The notes under the pieces were generated by a model. It did not search any database, was not told the origin of the DNA, and worked only from the letters and a program-made list of their open reading frames with translations. 6,007 nucleotides of DNA from Candidatus Aminicenantota bacterium (GTDB lineage Bacteria > Acidobacteriota > B3-B38 > Guanabaribacteriales > B3-B38). How positions within the stretch are numbered: the stretch's first letter is position 1; every line of letters starts with the position of its first letter. The stretch covers positions 1 through 6,007 of the forward strand of contig JAOUOQ010000122.1 in the NCBI GenBank assembly GCA_029880275.1, read 5' to 3'. The translations under genes were made by a program, and so were the position numbers. Positions 1 to 5,999 of the stretch are shown piece by piece.

Positions 1-1029
1 AACTGGGGCAAGGTGGTTGAAGCCTGTCAATTAATAGAGGATGCGCAAGCCAGAGGGCTGAAAATTACCGCCGACCAGTATCCTTTCCCCATTAGCAGCG
101 GTTACCCCTATCGGAGCCTCATTCAGCGCAGCACCTGGCTGGGTGAAGATGAGTCCGCGTCCCAGCTCATGGAAGAGATAGTTAAGGTCTTTGATTCCCT
201 GCGCGACAAGACCCTGATGCAACTCTATACTCTGAGAACTCCTTACATCCCTATTTCCCAACACCATCAGGAGTACTTAGATTCCCTCAGCAGGCAAGAG
301 CTGGTGCGGGTGGTAAGCCGCTCTCTCATCAGAGCGGCACTGACCAGCGGAGCGGAGAATAGCCGTGAGAGGGGGGCGTTCCTCAAGAGAATGGAGGACC
401 CAACCGAAGCGGACAAAATACGGCAGGAGATTACCCAGTATATTGATGAGTGGGTGGGAGCGGATAACATCATAGTTGATATATCAGTAGAGACGCAGCT
501 TATCGGAAAAAGCCTCAAGCAGGTGGCTGACATTAAGGGGAAGAGCATCGCTGATGCCGCCATAGAGCTGGAGCTTCAGGGGGCTAAGGTCACCCCGCTG
601 CAGATGAGCCTGCAGGATGTCGAATACATTATGAAGAAAGATTATGTGGCTATCGGCAGCGATGGCACTGCTCCCTATTTCGGGATGGGATTGGTGCACC
701 CTCGTGCCTATACTGCTTTTCCGGTGAAGATAAGAAATTTCGCCATGGATAAGAAGGTTATAAGCCTTCCTCATGCCATTCGCTCTTGCACCTCATTCCC
801 CGCTGAGGTAATGGGCTGGAAGGACCGGGGCTATCTCAAAGAAGGGTATTGGGCTGATGTGGTGCTTTTCAACCCCAAGACCTTCCGCCCGCGAGCGAAC
901 TTCACCAATGCCCATCAATACAGTGAAGGAGTTGAATACCTGTTGGTCAACGGAAAGGTAGTCATAGAAAAGGGAAGCTTCACGGGAGAGCTGCCTGGGA
1001 AAATTCTCTCCCCTCAGAGTTCACAATAA
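1..1029 (+). CDS. N-acyl-D-amino-acid deacylase (D-aminoacylase)-like amidohydrolase, C-terminal part
   Basis: The reading frame is open from base 1 (N-W-G-K, then V-V-E-A) to the TAA at 1027-1029. The GTG at 13 is therefore probably internal and the gene starts outside the window; 342 residues are visible. Seen: ITADQYPF at visible residues 22-29 (the family's T-A-D-Q-Y-P signature), IGSDG with Asp221 (codon 661-663), then HPR at 233-235, and a closing segment GYLKEGYWADVVLFNP typical of the small beta domain in amidohydrolases. Family knowledge: these enzymes hydrolyse N-acyl-D-amino acids to the D-amino acid and a carboxylate. The Asp of the SDG motif is the conserved catalytic/metal-site Asp, while the zinc-binding His/Cys residues lie mostly in the N-terminal part, which is missing here. 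D-aminoacylases are commonly about 480-550 residues, so roughly 150-220 are absent. The exact substrate cannot be read from sequence; D-glutamate/D-aspartate deacylase, a dipeptidase-like role or another acyl-amidase are alternatives. The segment between YPF and the KIRQEI helix looks long (see findings). Confidence 0.85.
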   Translation, partial: NWGKVVEACQLIEDAQARGLKITADQYPFPISSGYPYRSLIQRSTWLGEDESASQLMEEIVKVFDSLRDKTLMQLYTLRTPYIPISQHHQEYLDSLSRQELVRVVSRSLIRAALTSGAENSRERGAFLKRMEDPTEADKIRQEITQYIDEWVGADNIIVDISVETQLIGKSLKQVADIKGKSIADAAIELELQGAKVTPLQMSLQDVEYIMKKDYVAIGSDGTAPYFGMGLVHPRAYTAFPVKIRNFAMDKKVISLPHAIRSCTSFPAEVMGWKDRGYLKEGYWADVVLFNPKTFRPRANFTNAHQYSEGVEYLLVNGKVVIEKGSFTGELPGKILSPQSSQ

Positions 1030-1042
1030 CTTTTCCCATGGC
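993..1042 (+). other. Inverted repeat spanning the deacylase stop codon
   Basis: TGGGAAAA (996-1003) and TTTTCCCA (1031-1038) are perfect reverse complements. GCC (993-995) and GGC (1040-1042) extend the stem past one bulged T at 1039. A small CTCT/AGAG stem (1006-1009/1016-1019) sits inside the loop. The fold brackets the TAA at 1027-1029. It is not a classical intrinsic terminator: there is no T run after the stem and the loop is 27 nt. It could stabilise the mRNA 3' end or be incidental. Confidence 0.3.
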
Positions 1043-1074
1043 TGCTGATGAACGGGGCTAAAATCGGGGTCAAT

Positions 1075-1101
1075 AACTATCCACTAAATTAGATAATAGT
1101 T
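1075..1101. promoter_or_regulatory. 27-base interrupted palindrome, operator candidate
   Basis: The outer arms AACTAT (1075-1080) and ATAGTT (1096-1101) and the inner arms CTAA (1084-1087) and TTAG (1089-1092) share one centre at A1088. Twenty of 26 flanking positions are therefore symmetric, with two 3-base unmatched gaps. That nested symmetry is typical of a dimeric regulator site. It lies 113 bases upstream of the -35 box of the receptor promoter, far for a simple repressor but possible for an activator or a looping protein. No regulator is encoded in the window, so the binding partner is unknown. Confidence 0.35.
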
Positions 1102-1156
1102 CGGATTATTGGAATCCTCCTATTTCTGATAAGAGGAACGGGGAAATTGGATTTTG

Positions 1157-1182
1157 CTAACTGTTGAAAATATTATAGTTAG
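1157..1182. promoter_or_regulatory. Dyad CTAACT/AGTTAG upstream of the receptor promoter
   Basis: CTAACT (1157-1162) and AGTTAG (1177-1182) are exact reverse complements separated by 14 bases, with T1164/A1175 adding one more symmetric pair. The right arm region ATAGTTA (1175-1181) is the exact reverse complement of TAACTAT at 1074-1080 in the upstream palindrome, which suggests a shared half-site. As RNA it would be a weak stem with TTTTG/CAAAA (1152-1156/1193-1197) outside it. It ends 31 bases before the -35 box, a normal place for an activator site. Confidence 0.3.
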
Positions 1183-1193
1183 ACTTAGGAAGC

Positions 1194-1242
1194 AAAAAAA
1201 TTAAACTTTGGCATTGACATTGCTTACAAAGTATAGTAGAAT
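1194..1242 (+). promoter_or_regulatory. Sigma70-type promoter with UP-like tract for the TonB receptor gene
   Basis: The -35 box TTGACA (1214-1219) is a perfect consensus hexamer. After a 17-base spacer comes TAGAAT (1237-1242), matching TATAAT at five of six positions. An A/T-rich tract (seven A then TTAAACTTT, 1194-1209) lies just upstream of the -35 box where an UP element would sit. The predicted transcription start is around A1249, giving a leader of about 108 nt. The promoter faces the receptor gene and makes it an independent transcription unit. It looks strong and constitutive unless the upstream dyads or the leader modulate it. Confidence 0.75.
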
Positions 1243-1251
1243 TTTCACAAT

Positions 1252-1358
1252 ATTTGAGCTCTGAAGTGGGAACAGGCTAAAAAGGGGGGTGATAGAAAAA
1301 TAAAATCATCTTGGGTTTATTTCGGGAAACCTTTAACCAAATGGAGGAGAGCTCAAAT
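1252..1358 (+). promoter_or_regulatory. Structured 5' leader: 5' end complementary to the start-codon region
   Basis: ATTTGAGCTCT at 1252-1262 is the exact reverse complement of AGAGCTCAAAT at 1348-1358. The second arm covers the last base of the purine-rich ribosome binding site and the first two bases of the ATG at 1357. Inside this long-range stem two local hairpins are possible: GGTGAT/ATCATC (1288-1293/1305-1310, one G-U pair, 11-nt loop) and GGGTTT/AAACCT (1313-1318/1327-1332, one G-U pair, 8-nt loop). If the stem forms, the start codon is sequestered and the leader resembles a three-way junction. No known riboswitch class is recognised. The pairing is seen in sequence; the regulatory role is inference. 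Confidence 0.4.
1343..1349 (+). promoter_or_regulatory. Ribosome binding site of the receptor gene
   Basis: GGAGGAG lies at 1343-1349, with its GGAGG core ending nine bases before the ATG at 1357. A second in-frame ATG follows directly at 1360, at a spacing of 12, so the first ATG fits better. The 3' edge of the motif (A1348-G1349) belongs to the long-range leader stem. Confidence 0.85.
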
Positions 1359-4320
1359 GATGAGAAAAGCATCCATAGCGTGTCTGGCACTGTTTCTCTC
1401 CTTTACGGTGCTGACGATTGCTTTTAGTCAGGTTCCCACTGGTGAAATCAAGGGGGTGGCCAAGGATGCCACCGGTGCGGTGCTTCCCGGAGTTACCGTG
1501 TCGGCTACCAGCCCCGCCCTCATTGGTGGAGCTCGTACGTCGATAACCGGTGAGAGAGGTGGCTATCGCCTTATCAACCTTAACACCGGCATATATGAGG
1601 TGAAATTCGAACTGGAAGGATTCAAGACCGTAATCCGACAGAACATAAAGGTCTCACTGAATATTACCACCACCATCAATGTCGAAATGCAGATAGCTCC
1701 CATGGCAGAGACCATCATCGTCACAGGGGAGTCACCGGTAGTTGATGTCAAGACTGCTAATATTGGAGTTACCTTCGACAAGGAACTGTTGGAAAAAGTA
1801 CCTAACGCTCGGGATGTCTGGGTGCTGCTGGAAGAATCTCCGGGGATGGTTATGGACAGGTTCAATGTGGGAGGCAGCGAGAGCGGTCAGCAGAGTGGTT
1901 TTTCTGCCGGGAGCGGCGAAATGCAGAGCCAGTATAACTTCGATGGTATTGACATCACCGATATGGCAGCTACCGGAGCCGCCACCTACTTCGCTTATGA
2001 CTCCTTTGAGGAGTTGCAGGTTTCTACTCACGCTCACAAGGCGGAGGTGCCTTCCCCTGGGGTATACCTGAACATTGTTACCAAACAAGGAGGAAATAGG
2101 TTCCATGGTGGAGGTGCGTTCTACTACGAGAAAGGCGGAAATTGGAACTATGATACGGGTGAATTTGAACCAAGTTGGATGACCACCACTAACGTCACCC
2201 CGGAACTGGAAGCTGCGGGAATAGCAGTAGGCAAACCTATGGACTACTGGTTGAATTACAGCTTCGAGTTAGGCGGCAGAATCATTCAAGACAAGCTGTG
2301 GTTCTACGGGATACGTGAGGTGCAGAAGATTCATAGCTTTGCGCCCGGCTACTATGAGGATGTGGCTCGGACAACACCCGGTATAGACGCCACCGACCTG
2401 CCGCATTACATGCTCAAGTTGACCTGGCAGGTTACCCCCAGGAACAAGATAACCTTCAGCCAATTCCACAGCGAGAAGTTCCGCCCCCACCGAGATTCTG
2501 ACAATTACGCTTATATCACCGCGGAGACCGCTTACAAGCAGGCGTCCCCTAAGAACATACCCCAGATTCACTGGACTACCCTCCTAAGCGACAAGGCGAT
2601 GTTCGACATCAGCTTCGGCTATATGGATATGGACTTCCCCCTGGCTCCCACCGATGAGAACACGTGGAGCCAGTGTCTGTACGAGTACAGGATCCTCAGT
2701 CCAACTGACCCCCAACCTTATCCCCACTGGGCGAGGGGCTACTTCGGCAGCTATTACGCATACTACATGTATTACCGAGACCGGTGGCAGAATAACAACA
2801 CCTTCTCCTACTATGTGGACGATTTTCTGGGCGGCAGCCACGACTTCAAGATGGGCTTCAACATCATGGACTTTACCTCCCATACCAACAGATATTCCTA
2901 TAACGGAACTCGTTGGGGCTGGCGCAACGGCAAATCTTACAACATTATGATAGAGAACGATGACCTGGAGATCTGGTATAGTGTGGGCAGCAAAGGATTC
3001 TACATTCAGGATACCTGGACCCTGAAGGAGCGGATGACCATCAATCTCGGAGTCCGGTGGGATACCTGGGAGTGCTACTTGCCCGAGCAGCATAATGCTG
3101 CAGCGCACCAGTTAGCGTTCATACAAACGTACAATCCTGATTTGGTGCAATACTTTGAAGATCGGACTTACCGTGCTCAGAGGGATATGGTCAACTTCTC
3201 CAAGCTGGCGCCTCGCATCGGGTTCATCTACGATGTGTTTGGTGATGGGAAAACCGCCCTCAAGTTCAACTGGAGCCGCTACGGTCATCAGATAGGCAAC
3301 TGGGTAGCCAACTGGTCTAACCCCAATGGGCGGGTATATATGTATTACAGGTGGTATGACGACGGGGACGGTGTATTTGAGTGGGGTGAGCAGGCGAGCA
3401 AACCTTACAGCGGACCGTATATGGCGGCGGCAAACCAGATTTTGCCCGGTCTGAAGCAGCCCTTTACCGATGAGTTCAGTATAGGAGTAGACCATGAGCT
3501 GATGGAGGATATTGGAATATCAGCTACCTTCGTTTACAAGAAGGACAAAGACCTGATTGAGGATGTGGCGCAGGGTATCCCCTATGATGCTTATGATAAG
3601 CTGACCTTAGCCGACCCCGGACCGGATGAGGAATACGGCACTGGTGACGACGGCACCTTCACTGTTTACGAGATGTGGCCAGATTATGTGGGTCAACCCG
3701 AGTATTGGGTGATGAGGAATATTGGCAAAGAGGAGGCCGAGAGGATATGGGGCAGAGAGTTTACCGGCATATACAAAGCTTTCATTCTCAGGTTCACCAA
3801 GAGATGGTCGCACAACTGGCATATGTTAGCTTCTTACACCTACTCCTCATTGAATAGCTTCCGCTATGATGCTTCTGACCAAGCTACTGCTCTGCTGGAT
3901 GACCCCAATGCCGATATATATGCTTGGGGACCGACCTTCTATAGCCGACCGCACCTCATCAAGATAGCTGGCAGTTATCAGTTCCCTTACGGTATCAATC
4001 TCGGAGGCTTCGTGCGATATCAGAGTGGTGCGCCTTGGGATAGGAGTATAATAGCCGAGGACCTCAACCAGGGCGATGTAGAGGTGCGAGTGGAGCCCAG
4101 GGGTTCACAGAGGTTAGACGGGATATTCACCGTTGACCTCAGGTTAAGCAAGGTCTTCCGTCTGCCCAAGGGCAATCTGGAGGCTATGTTCGATGTCTTC
4201 AACCTTTTCAATGCTAATACAATCACCAGTATAGGCACCACTACCCTCGATGACTTAGAGCGTCCTTTAAACATTCTACCTCCCAGAATCGCCCGCTTCG
4301 GCGTCAAGTACACCTTCTAA
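1357..4320 (+). CDS. TonB-dependent receptor with N-terminal carboxypeptidase-regulatory-like domain (Oar-like)
   Basis: This is a complete 987-residue outer-membrane receptor that would import a substrate using energy passed from TonB/ExbBD. Residues 1-24 look like a Sec signal peptide (positive M-M-R-K, hydrophobic core, A-F-S before Gln25). About 28-113 form a carboxypeptidase-regulatory-like beta domain (GEIKGVAKDATGAVLPGV, then YRLINLNTGIYEV). ETIIVTG (118-124) resembles a TonB box. The plug spans about 125-245, with YNFDGIDITD (193-202) and the plug/barrel junction NIVTKQGGNRFHGG (239-252). The remainder is a Trp/Tyr-rich beta barrel ending in ARFGVKYTF; the terminal Phe is the usual outer-membrane assembly signal. 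Length fits the Oar-like receptors common in Acidobacteriota. Acidic loops at 668-678 and 753-766 resemble calcium-binding loops. Only two Cys remain in the mature chain (440, 573). No SusD partner is adjacent, so it is not a standard SusC/SusD glycan pair. The substrate is unknown. It has its own promoter upstream and a terminator downstream, so it is likely monocistronic. Confidence 0.93.
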   Translation: MMRKASIACLALFLSFTVLTIAFSQVPTGEIKGVAKDATGAVLPGVTVSATSPALIGGARTSITGERGGYRLINLNTGIYEVKFELEGFKTVIRQNIKVSLNITTTINVEMQIAPMAETIIVTGESPVVDVKTANIGVTFDKELLEKVPNARDVWVLLEESPGMVMDRFNVGGSESGQQSGFSAGSGEMQSQYNFDGIDITDMAATGAATYFAYDSFEELQVSTHAHKAEVPSPGVYLNIVTKQGGNRFHGGGAFYYEKGGNWNYDTGEFEPSWMTTTNVTPELEAAGIAVGKPMDYWLNYSFELGGRIIQDKLWFYGIREVQKIHSFAPGYYEDVARTTPGIDATDLPHYMLKLTWQVTPRNKITFSQFHSEKFRPHRDSDNYAYITAETAYKQASPKNIPQIHWTTLLSDKAMFDISFGYMDMDFPLAPTDENTWSQCLYEYRILSPTDPQPYPHWARGYFGSYYAYYMYYRDRWQNNNTFSYYVDDFLGGSHDFKMGFNIMDFTSHTNRYSYNGTRWGWRNGKSYNIMIENDDLEIWYSVGSKGFYIQDTWTLKERMTINLGVRWDTWECYLPEQHNAAAHQLAFIQTYNPDLVQYFEDRTYRAQRDMVNFSKLAPRIGFIYDVFGDGKTALKFNWSRYGHQIGNWVANWSNPNGRVYMYYRWYDDGDGVFEWGEQASKPYSGPYMAAANQILPGLKQPFTDEFSIGVDHELMEDIGISATFVYKKDKDLIEDVAQGIPYDAYDKLTLADPGPDEEYGTGDDGTFTVYEMWPDYVGQPEYWVMRNIGKEEAERIWGREFTGIYKAFILRFTKRWSHNWHMLASYTYSSLNSFRYDASDQATALLDDPNADIYAWGPTFYSRPHLIKIAGSYQFPYGINLGGFVRYQSGAPWDRSIIAEDLNQGDVEVRVEPRGSQRLDGIFTVDLRLSKVFRLPKGNLEAMFDVFNLFNANTITSIGTTTLDDLERPLNILPPRIARFGVKYTF

Positions 4321-4340
4321 TCTCCAGAGAGAAGAAGTAT

Positions 4341-4371
4341 AAAGGGGGACTGAAAAAGTCCCCCTTTTTTT
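4341..4371 (+). terminator. Rho-independent terminator after the receptor gene
   Basis: GGGGGACT (4344-4351) pairs with AGTCCCCC (4357-4364) around a five-base GAAAA loop. Three A-T pairs extend the base (4341-4343/4365-4367), giving an 11-bp stem that runs into seven T (4365-4371). It starts 21 bases after the TAA of the receptor gene. On the opposite strand the same stem begins 26 bases past the stop of the convergent gene but is followed by only three T and then ATAC, so it may work as a weaker terminator there. Confidence 0.93.
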
Positions 4372-4396
4372 ATCCCTTATTTATAAAGCAAGTTGC

Positions 4397-5959
4397 TCAC
4401 TTTACAATAAAGCGCTGGCTGCGTGTGGCTTCCTGGTGGGTGAGGTTATCAATGAGTTTTATCTCCAGGGTGTATTCTCCGGGTGGGAGCTGAAGGAGCT
4501 TGAGGGGAAGCGGCTGGCTTATGGAGGGGCTGGAAGAGGTGAGGTCGGGGAGCTGACGGATTGTCTGGTCATCTTGCTTGATAATGTATTTTATAGTGAA
4601 GGATGGTCGGTTGGTGGCCGGGTCGACCCCGTAGCCGGTGACGAAATAGAAGACCTCCATCTGCTCCTCCGGGGAGAAGGTGCTTTCCAGGTCGGCTTTG
4701 AAGGCTATGGGACCTAAGGGGAGAATGTCCTGCAGAGCATCTCGCTGGGAAGGAGATTCCTTTTGGGACATGAACTCCTTAGCTATCAAGATGCTGCTGA
4801 TTTGCAAACCCTCCTCCTTGAAGTCAGGCACCCGGAGCTCCTCCTTTATGGTCCCTGCTTTCTTATTATTTATGTTTATCACTCCTAGGTAGAGATAATA
4901 ATCTCCAGGGGGCAAGAAGAACCTCAGCCAATAAGTGGTGGGGGGAGCCTGTTTGAAGGCGGCGTATTCCTCGGGAGTAAGGCTCATCTCAAGGGGTAAG
5001 GAGAAATCGGAGAATGGTTTCATCTCCTCTGCCTCCCCTTGCACAATGGAGCCAAAGACCCTCAGAGAACTGAGATATAAATCTTTCTGGTGATCGAAAT
5101 GGATATCCGAAGGGTTGAGCTGAAAGCAGACGGGGACATAATCGTTCTGCTTGGAGGGGAAGTAATAAGGTCTGGCGGCTATTCTGAGGTCACTTTTAGG
5201 TTTGTTGTGCATGATGATTTCAGTCAGCACCTGAGTCTCTACGCTGGTGTCCACGGTTTTGATGTCGTCAAGGGTCTCCTGTCCTAAGAAGCTTGCCTGA
5301 CGAGGGGCATGGGTCAAGCGGGCATTGAAAATAGTGGATTCGGGAGTCACTTCGAGGTCGCGGGAGAGTATATATCGTCCCTGCCTGTTGGCAAAGATCA
5401 GCTTGACATTGCTGCCCAACCGGTCGTCTTTCATGTCGCGGTAGAACCAGGTGATGCTCCCCCAGTTGACTGCCGTTTCCCATGGGTCGCCGGGGGGCTG
5501 GTAGACATTGGGATTGTTCTGCATGAAGCGGCGAGTTTCGTCCTCAAGGAAGTGCTCCTCTTTAATCGGTCCCCCTCCGGAGTCGTAATACATCTCGTCG
5601 GGAGGACCGAACATTATGTAAACCCTTCCCCTGTCGGTAAGCCACCCCTTTAACCCCTCCCCACGAAAGAGGACATTGGCATTCCTTATTCGCTTATAAT
5701 ACTCCTCGAGGAACTCGTTTCTGGCGGTTGCCGGGGTGGGGTCGCGCCTCCTCCAGAATTCTTTGACGAATTCCCGACGCTCCTCATCGGATTTGAGCTT
5801 TGCGTAAGCCTCCTTTTCCTGGTCGGTGATGATGTATCTTACCTCCTCCCGGTGCCATTTTTTCAGGTTTTCATCCTGAGCCTCATACGGTGAAACTGCA
5901 CCAGCAAGAATTGTAAAAAACAGGGAAGTGGTGAAAATTTTAAAGATAAGACCTGGCAT
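4397..5959 (-). CDS. Exported GWxTD-domain protein
   Basis: This is a complete 520-residue protein of unknown function, starting at the ATG whose complement is at 5957-5959 and ending with TGA (4397-4399). Residues 1 to about 21-27 look like a Sec signal peptide (Lys7, then a hydrophobic run to A-G-A-V-S). No lipobox Cys is present, so the mature protein is probably periplasmic or secreted rather than a lipoprotein. Residues ~32-180 form the GWxTD domain: a charged helical part (ITDQEKEAYAKL, EFVKEFWRRRDPTPATARNEF), then GWLTD at 105-109 and GRVYIMFGPPDE at 111-122. The rest is beta-rich, with LPPGDYYLYLGV (349-360) and LPPGEYTLEIKL (491-502) suggesting two related beta-sandwich modules. Family knowledge: GWxTD proteins occur widely, often in several copies, in Acidobacteriota, Aminicenantes and relatives, and lack a known activity. 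The gene converges on the receptor gene, with 76 bases between the stops, and is transcribed alone within the window. Confidence 0.88.
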   Translation of the reverse strand: MPGLIFKIFTTSLFFTILAGAVSPYEAQDENLKKWHREEVRYIITDQEKEAYAKLKSDEERREFVKEFWRRRDPTPATARNEFLEEYYKRIRNANVLFRGEGLKGWLTDRGRVYIMFGPPDEMYYDSGGGPIKEEHFLEDETRRFMQNNPNVYQPPGDPWETAVNWGSITWFYRDMKDDRLGSNVKLIFANRQGRYILSRDLEVTPESTIFNARLTHAPRQASFLGQETLDDIKTVDTSVETQVLTEIIMHNKPKSDLRIAARPYYFPSKQNDYVPVCFQLNPSDIHFDHQKDLYLSSLRVFGSIVQGEAEEMKPFSDFSLPLEMSLTPEEYAAFKQAPPTTYWLRFFLPPGDYYLYLGVININNKKAGTIKEELRVPDFKEEGLQISSILIAKEFMSQKESPSQRDALQDILPLGPIAFKADLESTFSPEEQMEVFYFVTGYGVDPATNRPSFTIKYIIKQDDQTIRQLPDLTSSSPSISQPLPLKLLQLPPGEYTLEIKLIDNLTHQEATRSQRFIVK

Positions 5960-5965
5960 GGGGAA

Positions 5966-5973
5966 CCTCCTTT
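5966..5973 (-). promoter_or_regulatory. Ribosome binding site of the GWxTD gene
   Basis: Read on the minus strand, AAAGGAGG occupies 5973 down to 5966, six bases before the ATG at 5959. This is a near-perfect Shine-Dalgarno at good spacing and it supports the chosen start. Confidence 0.9.
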
Positions 5974-5993
5974 ATTAGTTCCACTTTATGGTA

Positions 5994-5999
5994 ATTATA
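5994..5999 (-). promoter_or_regulatory. -10 box of the GWxTD gene (promoter cut by window edge)
   Basis: On the minus strand a perfect TATAAT lies at 5999 down to 5994. Transcription would start near 5987, giving a leader of roughly 28 nt before the ATG at 5959. A -35 box at the usual spacing would fall beyond base 6007, so the promoter is only half visible. Because ATTATAAT (5994-6001) is palindromic, the same hexamer also reads on the plus strand, but I see no good -35 partner there. Confidence 0.5.

Larger units (their letters stand above)
1030..1356. other. Intergenic region upstream of the receptor gene
   Basis: This is 327 bases, AT-rich, with no convincing gene. In order it holds: the outer arm of the inverted repeat around the deacylase stop; a 27-base interrupted palindrome (1075-1101); a small hairpin GGATT/AATCC (1103-1117); a second dyad CTAACT/AGTTAG (1157-1182); an A/T-rich tract (1194-1209); a sigma70-type promoter (1214-1242); and a leader of about 108 nt with three possible stems. 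I see no strong Rho-independent terminator for the deacylase here, so read-through into the receptor gene is possible. Confidence 0.7.

Noticed and set aside
13..15. GTG at 13 as the true start of the deacylase
   Set aside because: The frame is open upstream to base 1 and reads N-W-G-K, which fits the family sequence before this point. The catalytic N-terminal half is also missing, so the gene is cut by the window.
1103..1117. GGATT/AATCC hairpin as terminator of the deacylase gene
   Set aside because: The stem is five pairs, mostly A-T, with no following T run.
1147..1176. Second promoter TTGGAT, 18-base spacer, TATTAT
   Set aside because: It matches the consensus poorly and overlaps the dyad. 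The TTGACA/TAGAAT promoter downstream is far better.
1289..1303. Tiny leader ORF GTG-ATA-GAA-AAA-TAA after a G run
   Set aside because: Only four codons, the G run overlaps the start, and there is no run of regulatory codons. Not supportable as a leader peptide.
1341..1427. Small out-of-frame ORF (28 codons) from the ATG at 1341 overlapping the receptor start
   Set aside because: It has no Shine-Dalgarno of its own, and its ATG lies within the receptor's ribosome binding site. It looks like chance.
2584..3108. 174-residue minus-strand ORF inside the receptor gene
   Set aside because: It overlaps a clearly real gene, has no ribosome binding site or recognisable domain, and its protein looks like a frame shadow.
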